NCBI GenBank assembly: GCA_031291185.1
Contig: JARLJM010000185.1
Coordinates: 1-35,304, forward strand
DNA from: Parasulfuritortus sp.
Lineage (GTDB): Bacteria > Pseudomonadota > Gammaproteobacteria > Burkholderiales > Thiobacillaceae
Direction of reading: 5' to 3'
DNA: 35,304 nucleotides
Made by a program: the position numbers and the translations under genes. Below are positions 1 through 8,512 of the stretch, piece by piece. A model generated the notes under the pieces. That model did not search any database. It was not told where the DNA came from and saw only the letters and a program-made list of their open reading frames with translations. Position 1 is the stretch's first letter; each line of letters starts with the position of its first letter.

Positions 1-9
1 CCTCACGCC

Positions 10-1341
10 TCACTCACCCAGCCGGTATTCCACGTAGGCACGATCCCGCGCCTGCCGCACCCAGTCATCGAAGGCTTCTTCACTCTTGCGTTCGCGGATG
101 GCCTGACGGGCGAGCATGCGCTGGCGTTCCGGCCCGACATCATGTTCCCGGCGTTCCAGAACCTGGATGATGTGCCAGCCAAAGGGCGTTTTGATCGGCT
201 TGGATATTTCGCCGGCGGGCGTCGCATCCATGGTGCGTTCGAACTCGGGCACGGTATCGCCGGGGTTCAGCCAGCCCAGGTCGCCACCCTGGGCGGCGGA
301 CAGATCGTTGGAGTACTGCTTGGCCAGTTTGGCGAAGTCAGCACCGCCGTTGATGAGGCGGTCGCGCAACTCCATGAGCCGGACATAGGCATCCTGGTCG
401 GTGACGACCTCGTTGGTCTTGATCAGGATGTGGCGGGCATGGGTCTGACTGACGATTTGCTGGGTATCGATACCGCGTTTGTCGATCAGTTTGATAATGT
501 GGAAACCATTCGCGCTCTGCAGTACCGGGCTGATGTCGCCGATCTTGATGTCCTTGACGGCATCGACAAACAGGCTGGGTAGCTTGGCCGCGCTGCGCCA
601 TCCCATGCTGCCGCCCTGGAGTGCGTTCTGGGCGTCGGAATAGGTGGCCGAGACCTGGGCGAAGTCAGCGCCGCCCTTGAGTTCGGCCAGTGCCTTTTCC
701 GCCTTGGCCTTCAGTTTCTGCAACGCATCGGGGCTGGCGCCCTCGGGGGCCAGGAACAGGATGTGTCCCAGGTTGTATTCGATCTGGTGATCGGGATCCT
801 GTTTCTGATTGGCCAGGAAGTTGTCGATTTCGGCATCGGTCACCACGATGCGGTTGTCGACTTCGCGTTCCCGCAAGCGAGTGATGATCAGTTGCTGGCG
901 AATCTGATTGCGGAAGGATTCGAAGTTGATGCCGTCTTTTTCCAGCGCAGCGCGGAAGGCTGGCAGATCCATCTTGTTCTGGGCAGCGACCCGTGTGACG
1001 GCCCGGTCCAGGGTATCCCCGTCAATCCGGATGTTGGTTTCGTCGGCCATCTGGAGCAGCACTTTCTCAGTGATCATGCGCTCCAGGATGCGTTTTTCCA
1101 GTACATCCCGTGCTGGCGGCGGGGTATTGCGCAGGGCCATCTGGCGCAGTGTCTGGTCCGTCTGTTGATCAAGTTCGCTCTGCGTGATCACCGCGCTGTT
1201 GACCACGGCGACGATACGGTCCAGAAGAACCGGAGCGGACTGGGCGGGAAGCGGGACGAGGAGCGCGGCCAGGAGGAAGATCAGTGCCGCGACCAGGTTC
1301 CTGGTCAGGCGGGCGGGCAAGTTAGTGTCGTTCAATTTCAT
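10..1341 (-). CDS. surA: Periplasmic chaperone / peptidyl-prolyl isomerase SurA
   Basis: SurA escorts unfolded outer-membrane proteins through the periplasm to the BAM complex. The protein is 443 aa from the ATG at 1341; a GTG directly before it (1344) is an equal alternative. A signal peptide covers about residues 1-36 (hydrophobic core ending PAQSAPV). A SurA N-terminal chaperone domain follows (VNSAVITQSELD). Then come two parvulin-type rotamase domains at about 190-285 (GHILFL ... GGSMGW ... NGFHIIKL) and 300-400 (ARHILIK ... GGDLGW ... FGWHIIQV). Length and order match the family. The start lies inside the end of lptD (about 20 nt overlap), so the two are surely co-transcribed. That fits function, because LptD is a known SurA client in E. 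coli. The ribosome site (AAAGA) is weak, so translational coupling is likely. The gene after surA lies outside the window. Confidence 0.96.
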   Translation of the reverse strand: MKLNDTNLPARLTRNLVAALIFLLAALLVPLPAQSAPVLLDRIVAVVNSAVITQSELDQQTDQTLRQMALRNTPPPARDVLEKRILERMITEKVLLQMADETNIRIDGDTLDRAVTRVAAQNKMDLPAFRAALEKDGINFESFRNQIRQQLIITRLREREVDNRIVVTDAEIDNFLANQKQDPDHQIEYNLGHILFLAPEGASPDALQKLKAKAEKALAELKGGADFAQVSATYSDAQNALQGGSMGWRSAAKLPSLFVDAVKDIKIGDISPVLQSANGFHIIKLIDKRGIDTQQIVSQTHARHILIKTNEVVTDQDAYVRLMELRDRLINGGADFAKLAKQYSNDLSAAQGGDLGWLNPGDTVPEFERTMDATPAGEISKPIKTPFGWHIIQVLERREHDVGPERQRMLARQAIRERKSEEAFDDWVRQARDRAYVEYRLGE

Positions 1342-3559
1342 CACTCTTTGTGTATCCAGGAATGCTGTTTTTAAGAATGTCCAGAGGGTTCGGGCCCAGA
1401 CGCGTTAGCCCCTGCAATTCCAGTTGCAGGAAAAAAGTTGTGGTGGACGTTTGCGAAGTGGTGACCAGTTTCTGCATCACACCGCGTACGGTCCAGCAGC
1501 CGGCGTTGTATTCGATCCCGGCCAGTCCCTCCACCAACTGGTGACCGTAGACAGAATAATTGAAGCGACCCATGCTGTACCACTTGGATTTGATGGGCCA
1601 TTGCCAGGATAGATCGATCTGCTTGAGTTCGGTTCCATAGAGGGGGTTGGTGTAGCGCAGGTCGGCATTCACCAGTTTTCCGGGCCCGGCACGGTAAGTG
1701 CCGCCAATGCTGGATTGCGCCAGCTGGTTTGCATGGGTGTCGAACTGGAAGCCCGAGTTCAAGCGCAGGCGGTCGGTAATCTGACCCGATATCTGGCCCA
1801 GGAGATTGCTGGAGTTGGTGCTTCGCGCCACAGTCCCGGGCATGGTGACCTGCTGGCCATTGAAGTAATAGCGCTGCCCCAGGGAAACCTGGAGCCGCTC
1901 CAGGCCGCTGTTGGTTTCCATGAATCGGCTGGTGACGCCAAGGGTGATCTGATTGGCTTCATTGATGCGATCGATGCCGATGAACTGGTTCTCGGTATAG
2001 AGCTGGGGCTGTAGCGGGTCGCTCGCGGCGCTGTCGAATATCGGTATGGCGGTCTGGTCGCGGTAGGGTATCCGGACGTAATAAAGGCGTGGCTCCAGCG
2101 TCTGCACGTACGGAGTGCCGTGCCAGTCCATCTCCCGGTCCAGATAAAGGCCGCTGTCCAGCGAGACGATGGGCAGGGTGCGGGTAATGGATTGCGTGTC
2201 GGGATAGGCCGGGTTGCGGCTGAGGTTGTACTGGGTGTAGCTCACGCCGATCTTGGGCCGGATGAAGCCATACGAACGCTCGAAATTCATTTCGAGACTG
2301 GGATAGGCATAGAGCCGGTTGCCGACCGCCTCGCTACTCAGGGTGTTATCGAAATGGACTGCCTCGCTGGTGAGGTTGAGATGCAGCAGGCCATCGAGCA
2401 GGTCGTTCCGGTTCGCGTTGAACAGAATCTGCGGCATCCGTCGATAGGGCGGGGTGATCGGCGCAGCCGGGTCCTGCAGGGTCTGGAAGCTTTGCACTCG
2501 ACCGGTGGCATTCCACCAGTCGCTGGTATAGGTCAGGGTTCCTTCGCGCGGCAGATTCTGTTGCGAGGTCTGGCTGACCAGACTGGACAGGTCGGTGAAA
2601 TAGGTGTCGTCCGAGACGCTTTCAAAGTGCAGTGTCCCGCTCAGGCGCGGGCTGAATTGCTGCACATGGTTCAGATATTCGCGATAGCGCCCAGAACCGT
2701 AGACGCGGTCATCCGGGAGAGCTTCCACCACGGCGGTGCCGCTGTAGCCAGGTTCCAGGTAGCGATATTCCGTACCCAGCTGGAGACCACGTTGGCTCAT
2801 GTAGCGTGGCGTAAAGGTGGCGTCCTGATTGGGGGCGATGTTCCAGTACCAGGGTGTGATGACTTCCAGTCCGCGTGTATTCGATACGCCCATGGACGGG
2901 GAGAGGAATCCCGATTTGCGGTTGTCGTCCAGCGCGAAGTCGAATGTCGGCGCGTACATGATGGGGACACCCATGTATTCCAGCCGGATATTTTTCGCGG
3001 TGCCAATACTGCGGTCGTAATCCAGGTTCAGCATGCTGGTGCGCAGGTACCAGTCGTCGTTGTTCACCGGGCAGGTGGTGAACCGGGCTGACTCCATGCG
3101 ATATTTGTTGGGGCCTTCAAAAAAAAGCGTTTTGGCATCGCCGCGTCCGGGCTGGCCTTTTTTCGCGGTCAGGGCGAAACGCGCCGGCGTCGCTTCCCCG
3201 AGCCGCTCGGTGACTTTGAGATGAAGCTCGTCGCATTCGAAGAGGTCGCTGCCCTTCTGCATCTCGACATGGCCCTTTGCATGGACCTCATCCTGTTTGG
3301 CGTCATAGCGCAACCAGTCGGCCTTGAAGGTTTCTTCCGGCGTGCGAGCGGTAACATTGCCCTCGGCGATGATGTGATCCTGTTGCACACCATTCAGGTT
3401 GTCGGCGTCGAAAAAAACCGGCCCTTGCCTGACCTGTGATTTGCCCGAAGGTGAAGCCAGTGACGGGTCAGCCTTGAGCGTGACGGAAGTGTCTTCTGCC
3501 CAGCAAATACCGGTGACGGTCAGTGCGATCGTCAGTGGCAGGAGACGGAACGGAACCAT
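1322..3559 (-). CDS. lptD: LPS-assembly outer-membrane protein LptD
   Basis: LptD is the outer-membrane barrel that, plugged by LptE, inserts LPS in the outer leaflet. The protein is 745 aa, close to the usual family length. A signal peptide covers residues 1-21 (cleavage near CWA-ED). An OstA/LptA-like jellyroll spans about 45-150 (IIAEGNVTART, EVHAKGHVEM), followed by the LptD barrel (from about 185) that ends near the C-terminus. Cysteines of the mature protein that I can see are C109, C163 (TTCPVN) and C688 (AGCW). The E. coli pattern has C31 and C173 paired with vicinal C724/C725. Here the N-terminal cysteine is absent and only one C-terminal cysteine is present, so a C163-C688 bond is the likely structural disulfide. 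This is inferred from alignment by eye. It is the first gene of the lptD-surA unit and diverges from amgK. Confidence 0.96.
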   Translation of the reverse strand: MVPFRLLPLTIALTVTGICWAEDTSVTLKADPSLASPSGKSQVRQGPVFFDADNLNGVQQDHIIAEGNVTARTPEETFKADWLRYDAKQDEVHAKGHVEMQKGSDLFECDELHLKVTERLGEATPARFALTAKKGQPGRGDAKTLFFEGPNKYRMESARFTTCPVNNDDWYLRTSMLNLDYDRSIGTAKNIRLEYMGVPIMYAPTFDFALDDNRKSGFLSPSMGVSNTRGLEVITPWYWNIAPNQDATFTPRYMSQRGLQLGTEYRYLEPGYSGTAVVEALPDDRVYGSGRYREYLNHVQQFSPRLSGTLHFESVSDDTYFTDLSSLVSQTSQQNLPREGTLTYTSDWWNATGRVQSFQTLQDPAAPITPPYRRMPQILFNANRNDLLDGLLHLNLTSEAVHFDNTLSSEAVGNRLYAYPSLEMNFERSYGFIRPKIGVSYTQYNLSRNPAYPDTQSITRTLPIVSLDSGLYLDREMDWHGTPYVQTLEPRLYYVRIPYRDQTAIPIFDSAASDPLQPQLYTENQFIGIDRINEANQITLGVTSRFMETNSGLERLQVSLGQRYYFNGQQVTMPGTVARSTNSSNLLGQISGQITDRLRLNSGFQFDTHANQLAQSSIGGTYRAGPGKLVNADLRYTNPLYGTELKQIDLSWQWPIKSKWYSMGRFNYSVYGHQLVEGLAGIEYNAGCWTVRGVMQKLVTTSQTSTTTFFLQLELQGLTRLGPNPLDILKNSIPGYTKSDEIERH

Positions 3560-3587
3560 GGGCGGGTGATAGAATAAAAATTGTTGA

Positions 3588-4619
3588 TTGTTGGCGGATT
3601 ATAACTTGGAACCATCGGAAAACCCTGATCGTTTGGCCCGATTGCGGCAATGGACTGGGCGCGTGCTGCCGGTACCCCTGACGACACTCGAGGTCGCCTC
3701 CGCCGATGCCAGTTTCCGCCGTTATTTTCGGGCCCGGACGGCGGATGCGAGTTACATCGTTATGGACGCGCCGCCGGCCCACGAAGATTGCCGGCCGTTC
3801 CTGCATGTCGCACGCCTGTTTCGTGCCGCCGGCGCCAATGCCCCGGAAATCCTGGCCGAGAACCTCGACGAAGGTTTCCTGTTACTGACCGATTTCGGCA
3901 ATACCACTTATCTCTCGGCCCTCAACGAACAGACCGCCGACCGTCTCTACCGCGATGCCAATGCCGAGCTGGTGAAGATCCAGTTCGCCAGCCGTCCCGG
4001 CGAACTGCCCGAATACGACGAGGCCTTGCTGCGGCGGGAACTGATGCTGTTCCCGGACTGGTATCTGGCGAAGCACCTGAAGGTTGAACTGACCGACGCC
4101 CAGCGCCAGGTCATGGACCAGGCCTTCGTCGCGATCCTCGCCAACAATCTGGCCCAGCCCCGTGTTTACGTTCACCGCGATTGGCATTCCCGTAACCTGA
4201 TGGTGACCGAGCGGGACAACCCCGGCGTGCTTGATTTCCAGGATGCGGTCTATGGCCCCATCACCTACGACCTGGTCTCCATCTACAAGGACGCCTACAT
4301 CCGCTGGGAGGAGGACCGTGTGCTGGACTGGGTGGTGCGTTACTGGGAGGTCGCGCGCAAGGCCGGTTTGCCGGTGGCGGCCGATTTCGGCGATTTCTAT
4401 CGCGATTTCGAATGGATGGGGGTGCAGCGCCACATCAAGGTGCTCGGCATCTTCGCCCGGCTTTATCACCGCGACGGCAAGTCAGGCTATCTCAAGGACA
4501 TGCCGCTGGTCATGGACTACTTGCGCCGGGCGTGCGAACGCTATGTCGGCTTGCGTCCCTTCCTGTACTTGCTGGATGAGCTGGAAGGCAAGACAGTCGA
4601 AGCGGGGTACACCTTCTGA
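3588..4619 (+). CDS. amgK: N-acetylmuramate/N-acetylglucosamine anomeric kinase AmgK
   Basis: AmgK phosphorylates the anomeric hydroxyl of MurNAc (and GlcNAc) in the peptidoglycan recycling route that bypasses de novo UDP-MurNAc synthesis. The 343-aa protein has the aminoglycoside phosphotransferase fold. It shows a YVHRDWHSRN catalytic loop at about 194-203 (catalytic Asp198) and a metal-binding LDFQDA at 215-220. The following YDLVSIYKD segment is typical of COG3178. No ATG is available at the N-terminus. The candidate starts are TTG codons at 3588, 3591 and 3606. A weak GGCGGA precedes the last one, which would shorten the protein by six residues. The stop overlaps the murU start by one base (TGATG). 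The amgK-murU pair divergent from lptD-surA is the arrangement known in Pseudomonas, which strengthens the call. Confidence 0.9.
   Translation: MLADYNLEPSENPDRLARLRQWTGRVLPVPLTTLEVASADASFRRYFRARTADASYIVMDAPPAHEDCRPFLHVARLFRAAGANAPEILAENLDEGFLLLTDFGNTTYLSALNEQTADRLYRDANAELVKIQFASRPGELPEYDEALLRRELMLFPDWYLAKHLKVELTDAQRQVMDQAFVAILANNLAQPRVYVHRDWHSRNLMVTERDNPGVLDFQDAVYGPITYDLVSIYKDAYIRWEEDRVLDWVVRYWEVARKAGLPVAADFGDFYRDFEWMGVQRHIKVLGIFARLYHRDGKSGYLKDMPLVMDYLRRACERYVGLRPFLYLLDELEGKTVEAGYTF
3598..3603 (-). promoter_or_regulatory. Candidate -10 box for lptD-surA
   Basis: On the minus strand the bases at 3603-3598 read TATAAT, a perfect sigma-70 -10 hexamer, about 38 bases upstream of the lptD ATG. 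The hexamer 17 bases further upstream (AGGGTT) does not resemble TTGACA, so the -35 is poor or the promoter needs an activator. The box falls inside the first codons of the divergent amgK as annotated, so the two units must share this very short control region. Confidence 0.35.
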
Positions 4620-5320
4620 TGAAGGCCATGATCCTGGCCGCCGGTCTGGGGGAGCGCATGCGCCCGCTTACCGATCACACGCCCAAGCCGCTCTTGCAGG
4701 CGGGCGGCAAGCCGCTGATCGGCTGGCAGATCGAACGGCTGAGGGCGGCTGGGTTTGTCGATCTGGTCATCAATCACGCCCATCTCGGGCAGCAGATCGA
4801 AGCGGCACTAGGCGACGGTACGGGCTACGGCGTGCAGATCGCGTGGTCCGACGAAGGTGCGCCGCTTGAGACGGCCGGCGGCATTGCCAAAGCCTTACAT
4901 CTGCTTGGTGACCAGCCGTTCATGGTCACCAACGGCGATGTCTACACCGAATTCGATTACGCACGGTTGCAATCGGTGCTGGCTGACATGGCCTGTAATC
5001 CGGATCACATGGCCCATCTGGTTCTGGTTGACAACCCGCCTCATCACCCTCAAGGCGATTTCGTATTGGAAGCGGGCAAGGTCAAACCGCCGCCGACACA
5101 CGCTGTCGGCCGCCATACCTTCTCCGGCATCGGTTGCTACCGGCCCGAACTGTTCGCCGGCATTACGCCCGGCGACAAAGCCAAGCTGGCGCCGCTGCTG
5201 ATCGCGGCCATGAATGCGGGCAAGGTGACTGGCGAATATTTCCCCGGCCGCTGGGAAGACGTTGGCACCCCAGCCCGATTGCAAGCTCTGGACGAGGAAC
5301 TGTATGCACACGCCGCCTGA
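4619..5320 (+). CDS. murU: N-acetylmuramate alpha-1-phosphate uridylyltransferase MurU
   Basis: MurU converts the MurNAc-1-phosphate made by AmgK plus UTP to UDP-MurNAc, feeding recycled wall sugar back to MurC. The protein is 233 aa and cytoplasmic. The nucleotidyltransferase signature is at the extreme N-terminus: LAAGLGERMRPLT followed by PKPLL (residues 6-25). A second motif, NGDVYTEFD, sits near 101-109 and carries the metal-binding Asp. It is shorter than RmlA or GlmU-type enzymes and has no C-terminal hexapeptide repeats, as expected for MurU. The start ATG overlaps the amgK stop, indicating translational coupling. A generic sugar-phosphate nucleotidyltransferase would be the alternative, but the amgK partner makes MurU much more likely. 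Confidence 0.92.
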   Translation: MKAMILAAGLGERMRPLTDHTPKPLLQAGGKPLIGWQIERLRAAGFVDLVINHAHLGQQIEAALGDGTGYGVQIAWSDEGAPLETAGGIAKALHLLGDQPFMVTNGDVYTEFDYARLQSVLADMACNPDHMAHLVLVDNPPHHPQGDFVLEAGKVKPPPTHAVGRHTFSGIGCYRPELFAGITPGDKAKLAPLLIAAMNAGKVTGEYFPGRWEDVGTPARLQALDEELYAHAA

Positions 5321-6626
5321 TTCCACATTGTACCGCCAACGACGCCGCCGGGTCATGCAGGCCATGGGCGAGGGCGTCATGATCATCGCCACCGCGCCTG
5401 AAGTGGTGCGTAATCGCGATGCTCATTACCCGTTCCGGCCTGACAGCTATTTTTGGTGGCTGACGGGTTTTCCCGAGCCGGAGTCCGTGGTGGTGCTGGT
5501 GACAGGAAAACGGCCCCGGCAATACCTGTTCTGTCGCGAAAAAAACATCGAAAAGGAAATCTGGGATGGTTTCCGCTGGGGGCCGAAAGCGGCCAGGACG
5601 GCATTCGGCTTCGATGCGGCCTGGCCGATCGAACAACTGGATAGGCGTATGCCCGGTCTGCTGGAAAATCAGCCCGTATTGTTTTACGTGATCGGCCACG
5701 ACACGGCTTGGGATAACCGCGTCACAGGCTGGCTCAACAGCGTGCGCGAAAAGGCCAGAACCGGCGTCCAGGCGCCCGCCAGCCTGACCGATGCGCGTCG
5801 GTTGCTGGATGAGTTTCGTCTATTCAAGGACGACCACGAACTGGCCATGATGCGCCGCGCCGCCGAGATTTCAGCCGATGCCCACATCCGCGCCATGCGG
5901 GCCAGCAAGCCCGGCGTGAACGAACATGAGATCGAGGCCGAACTGCTCTACGCCTTCCGGCGCGGCGGCGCCGAGGCGCCGGCCTATACCTCCATCGTGG
6001 CCGGCGGCGCCAATGCCTGCATCCTGCATTACGTGTTCAACAACCGTCCCCTGAACGATGGCGACCTGCTGCTGATCGATGCCGGCGCAGAGTTTTCCGG
6101 CTATGCGGCCGATATCACCCGTACCTTCCCGGTCAACGGCCGGTTCAGTCCGGCGCAGAAAGAGGCGTATGAAATCGTCCTGGCGGCGCAGGCGGCGGCC
6201 ATCGCCGAGGTCAAGCCGGGCAATACCTGGAATGCGCCCCACGATGCCGCTGTGCGCGTGCTGGTTCAGGGCATGAAAGACCTCAAGCTGCTCAAGGGTC
6301 GGGTCGACGACCTGATCGAATCCGGCGCCTACCGGGCGTTCTACATGCACCGCACCGGTCACTGGCTGGGTCTGGATGTGCATGATGCCGGCGAATACAA
6401 GGTCGACGGGGAGTGGCGCAAGCTCGAGCCGGGCATGGTCCTGACTGTGGAGCCGGGCCTGTACATCCGGCCGGGCGAGGGCGTGCCGCGCCGGCTCAAC
6501 AATATCGGCATCCGCATCGAAGACGACGTACTGGTGACGGAAACCGGTTGCGAAGTGCTCACCGCGGCTACGCCCAAGACCGTGGCGGAGATCGAACGCC
6601 TCATGGCGCGCAGGCATCGCCGGTAG
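5304..6626 (+). CDS. pepP: Xaa-Pro aminopeptidase PepP
   Basis: PepP is a cytoplasmic di-manganese aminopeptidase that removes the N-terminal residue in front of proline. I chose the ATG at 5304 (440 aa) because GAGGA lies five bases upstream. An in-frame start at 5262 is possible but would bury more of the gene in murU. Residues 1-170 form the aminopeptidase-P N-terminal domain (NRDAHYPFRPDSYFWWLTGF). The pita-bread catalytic domain follows, with the full metal set: D259 (LIDAG), D270 (ADITRTF), H353 (HRTGHWLG), E383 (VEPGLY) and E406 (IRIEDD). These positions agree almost exactly with E. coli PepP. The start overlaps murU by 17 bases. A pepP gene next to ubiH-type genes is a common proteobacterial arrangement. 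Confidence 0.96.
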   Translation: MHTPPDSTLYRQRRRRVMQAMGEGVMIIATAPEVVRNRDAHYPFRPDSYFWWLTGFPEPESVVVLVTGKRPRQYLFCREKNIEKEIWDGFRWGPKAARTAFGFDAAWPIEQLDRRMPGLLENQPVLFYVIGHDTAWDNRVTGWLNSVREKARTGVQAPASLTDARRLLDEFRLFKDDHELAMMRRAAEISADAHIRAMRASKPGVNEHEIEAELLYAFRRGGAEAPAYTSIVAGGANACILHYVFNNRPLNDGDLLLIDAGAEFSGYAADITRTFPVNGRFSPAQKEAYEIVLAAQAAAIAEVKPGNTWNAPHDAAVRVLVQGMKDLKLLKGRVDDLIESGAYRAFYMHRTGHWLGLDVHDAGEYKVDGEWRKLEPGMVLTVEPGLYIRPGEGVPRRLNNIGIRIEDDVLVTETGCEVLTAATPKTVAEIERLMARRHRR

Positions 6627-6651
6627 ACGAGTCCTTTTAATATATCCATAA

Positions 6652-6662
6652 TGATCACATCA
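6652..6662. promoter_or_regulatory. Candidate operator of the toxin-antitoxin pair
   Basis: The 59 bases between pepP and the antitoxin gene are the most AT-rich in this region. They hold two CATAAT hexamers (the first at about 6647-6652, the second at about 6668-6673) that could act as -10 boxes. They also hold a short inverted repeat TGAT-cac-ATCA at 6652-6662. Phd-family antitoxins repress their own promoter by binding short palindromes, so this is a reasonable operator candidate. No convincing -35 box is visible. Confidence 0.3.
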
Positions 6663-6685
6663 GATAGACATAATCGAGGTGCGTC

Positions 6686-6982
6686 ATGACCTGGAACATC
6701 GCTCAAGCCAAGCAGCGCTTTTCGGAAGTCGTCCGGCTTACGGCCCAGGAGCCGCAGGCCATCTACAATCGCGGCGAACGGGTCGCCGTGCTGATCGACG
6801 CCAAGGAATACGAGGCCTACGAGGCATGGCGCAAGCAGGCTGCGCCGGTCACGCTGGGCGCCGAATTCGCCGAATTGCGCCGGATCGCGGCCGAGACCGA
6901 CTACGAGCTGGATATGCCCCTGCGTCAGAATCGTGCCAATGTCTTTGCCGATATGCTGGAAGGCGAGGCTCATGCTGGTTGA
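6686..6982 (+). CDS. Phd/YefM-family antitoxin
   Basis: This is a 98-aa protein. Its N-terminal half has the Phd/YefM DNA-binding fold: WNIAQAKQRFSEVVR, then a region ending VAVLIDAKEYEAYE at about residues 32-45. The acidic, probably flexible C-terminal part would wrap the toxin. A GAGGT ribosome site lies five bases before the ATG. The gene overlaps the PIN-domain gene by 11 bases, the usual antitoxin-first order. By family knowledge it neutralises the toxin and represses the operon. Pairing a Phd-type antitoxin with a VapC-type toxin is frequent enough that I would not call it novel. A stand-alone regulator is an unlikely alternative given the coupled toxin gene. Confidence 0.88.
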   Translation: MTWNIAQAKQRFSEVVRLTAQEPQAIYNRGERVAVLIDAKEYEAYEAWRKQAAPVTLGAEFAELRRIAAETDYELDMPLRQNRANVFADMLEGEAHAG

Positions 6983-7361
6983 CACCAATGTCATCAGCGA
7001 ACTTGTTCGCCGCCAGCCTAATGCCGGCGTACTGGCCTGGGCCGATGTGCTGGCTGTCTTTTCCATTTCTGCCGTGACCGTGGATGAAATCGCCTATGGC
7101 CTGTCCTGGCGGCCCAATGCCCGCATCGAGGCCTGGTTCGACAGCTTCCTGCATCGTCACCCGGTATTGCCCGTTACCGAGGCCATTGCCCGTCGCGCCG
7201 GCGAGTTGCGCGGCGGTTTTGCCGCACGGGGCATCGTGCGCAGTCAGGCCGACATGATGATCGCTGCCACCGCACAGGTTCATGCCCTTACCCTGGTGAC
7301 CCGCAACGAAGATGACTTTCGCGGTTGCGGCATCCCGGTCCTGAATCCATTCAGCCTATGA
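6972..7361 (+). CDS. vapC: VapC-like PIN-domain toxin ribonuclease
   Basis: This is a 129-aa PIN-domain protein, a likely Mg-dependent RNase. The acidic active-site residues are in place: D4 in MLVDTNVISE, E39 in TVDEIAYG, D94 in RSQADMMIAA, and D114/D115 near the C-terminus (RNEDDF). I chose the ATG at 6972, where the canonical LVDTNVISE begins. An upstream in-frame start at 6933 would add 13 residues unlike the family. The start overlaps the antitoxin gene by 11 bases. The stop overlaps the ubiH start by 4 bases (ATGA), so toxin translation runs straight into a housekeeping gene. The module looks intact, with no missing catalytic residue. Confidence 0.92.
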   Translation: MLVDTNVISELVRRQPNAGVLAWADVLAVFSISAVTVDEIAYGLSWRPNARIEAWFDSFLHRHPVLPVTEAIARRAGELRGGFAARGIVRSQADMMIAATAQVHALTLVTRNEDDFRGCGIPVLNPFSL

Positions 7362-8512
7362 CGCCCAGCCACGTAGACATTGCCATCATTGGCGGCGGCC
7401 CGGTCGGCGCCGCGTTGGCCATCGCCCTCAAGGACAGCGGCCTTGCTGTTGCCGTGCTCGAAGCCAAGGCCGAATTCGCAGCCCGCGACCCGCGTGCACT
7501 GGCCTTGTCCCAGGGCACGCGCCTGATACTGGAACGATTGGCGACATGGGATCTGCTGGCTGCAAAAGCCACACCGATCGAGACTATCCACGTCTCCCAG
7601 CGCGGTGGTTTCGGACGGGCCGTGCTTGAGGCGAAGGAACTGGCTGTACCGGCCTTGGGCTACACCACTGAATATGGAGACCTCTATGCCGCGCTGGCGG
7701 CCGGACTGCCCGACTCCGGGGCGGTGCTGATTACGGGCGCACGGGTCACGGCGGTCCGACCGGCCTCCGGCTGCGGCCTGGTGGAATATGAACAGGCAGG
7801 GCTGGCGCGAACACTGACCGCCCGGCTGCTGGTTCTGGCCGATGGCGGCAAGAGCCTGCCGGGCGAAGTAAAGGTCAAGGATTACGGCCAGAGCGCCATC
7901 ATCTGCACGGTGCGGACCGAGGCGCCTCACAACGGTCGGGCCTATGAGCGGTTTACTCCGGCAGGGCCGATGGCGTTGCTGCCCCTAGGCGACGACTATG
8001 CACTGGTCTGGACCACGCAAGCCGATGAAGTCGAGACGCGGATGCAATGGGATGACGCCACCTTCATAGCCGAATTGCAGAGCGCCTTTGGCGACCGTCA
8101 GGGCCGCTTTCTGACTGCGCGTTCCCGCTCGGTCTTCCCGCTCCGTCTGATAACCAGTGCGGCAGCCGATCAGGCCGGTCTGGTGCGGATCGGCAATGCC
8201 GCCCAGACCCTGCATCCGGTCGCCGGGCAAGGTTTCAACCTGGGCCTGCGCGATGCCTGGTGGCTGGCCGAAACGATATTGGATGCGTCGCGCGAACAGC
8301 TGGGCGATGCCGCTTTCCTGAGCCAATACCATAAACATCGGCGCTGGGACGTAGGCGGCGGCATCGCCATGACCGATATCCTGGTCGATGTGTTCGCCAA
8401 TGATCTGCCGATGCTGTCCCAGGTGCGCGGTCTGGCGCTGACCGCCATGGACGCGGTGTCGCCACTGAAAACACTGTTCGCCCGCAAGATGATGTTTGGA
8501 GCCCAGGCGTAA
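7358..8512 (+). CDS. ubiH: UbiH-type FAD-dependent ubiquinone hydroxylase
   Basis: This is a 384-aa class A flavoprotein monooxygenase of the UbiH/COQ6 family, which hydroxylates the aromatic ring of ubiquinone precursors using O2 and NADPH. The Rossmann FAD motif IIGGGPVGAALA is at residues 10-21. The middle motif is LVLADGGKS. The C-terminal FAD motif reads RIGNAAQTLHPVAGQG. The GNAAQ form, in place of GDAAH, is what E. coli UbiH carries, and it supports UbiH over UbiF/UbiI. The ATG at 7358 shares ATGA with the toxin stop, and no separate ribosome site is evident, so coupling is likely. Its own stop overlaps the next hydroxylase gene by one base. The exact ring position hydroxylated cannot be decided from sequence. 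Confidence 0.88.
   Translation: MTPSHVDIAIIGGGPVGAALAIALKDSGLAVAVLEAKAEFAARDPRALALSQGTRLILERLATWDLLAAKATPIETIHVSQRGGFGRAVLEAKELAVPALGYTTEYGDLYAALAAGLPDSGAVLITGARVTAVRPASGCGLVEYEQAGLARTLTARLLVLADGGKSLPGEVKVKDYGQSAIICTVRTEAPHNGRAYERFTPAGPMALLPLGDDYALVWTTQADEVETRMQWDDATFIAELQSAFGDRQGRFLTARSRSVFPLRLITSAAADQAGLVRIGNAAQTLHPVAGQGFNLGLRDAWWLAETILDASREQLGDAAFLSQYHKHRRWDVGGGIAMTDILVDVFANDLPMLSQVRGLALTAMDAVSPLKTLFARKMMFGAQA

Noticed and set aside
2120-3091. 323-codon plus-strand frame opposite lptD
   Set aside because: It is a mirror of the LptD coding frame, with no ribosome site or recognisable domain.
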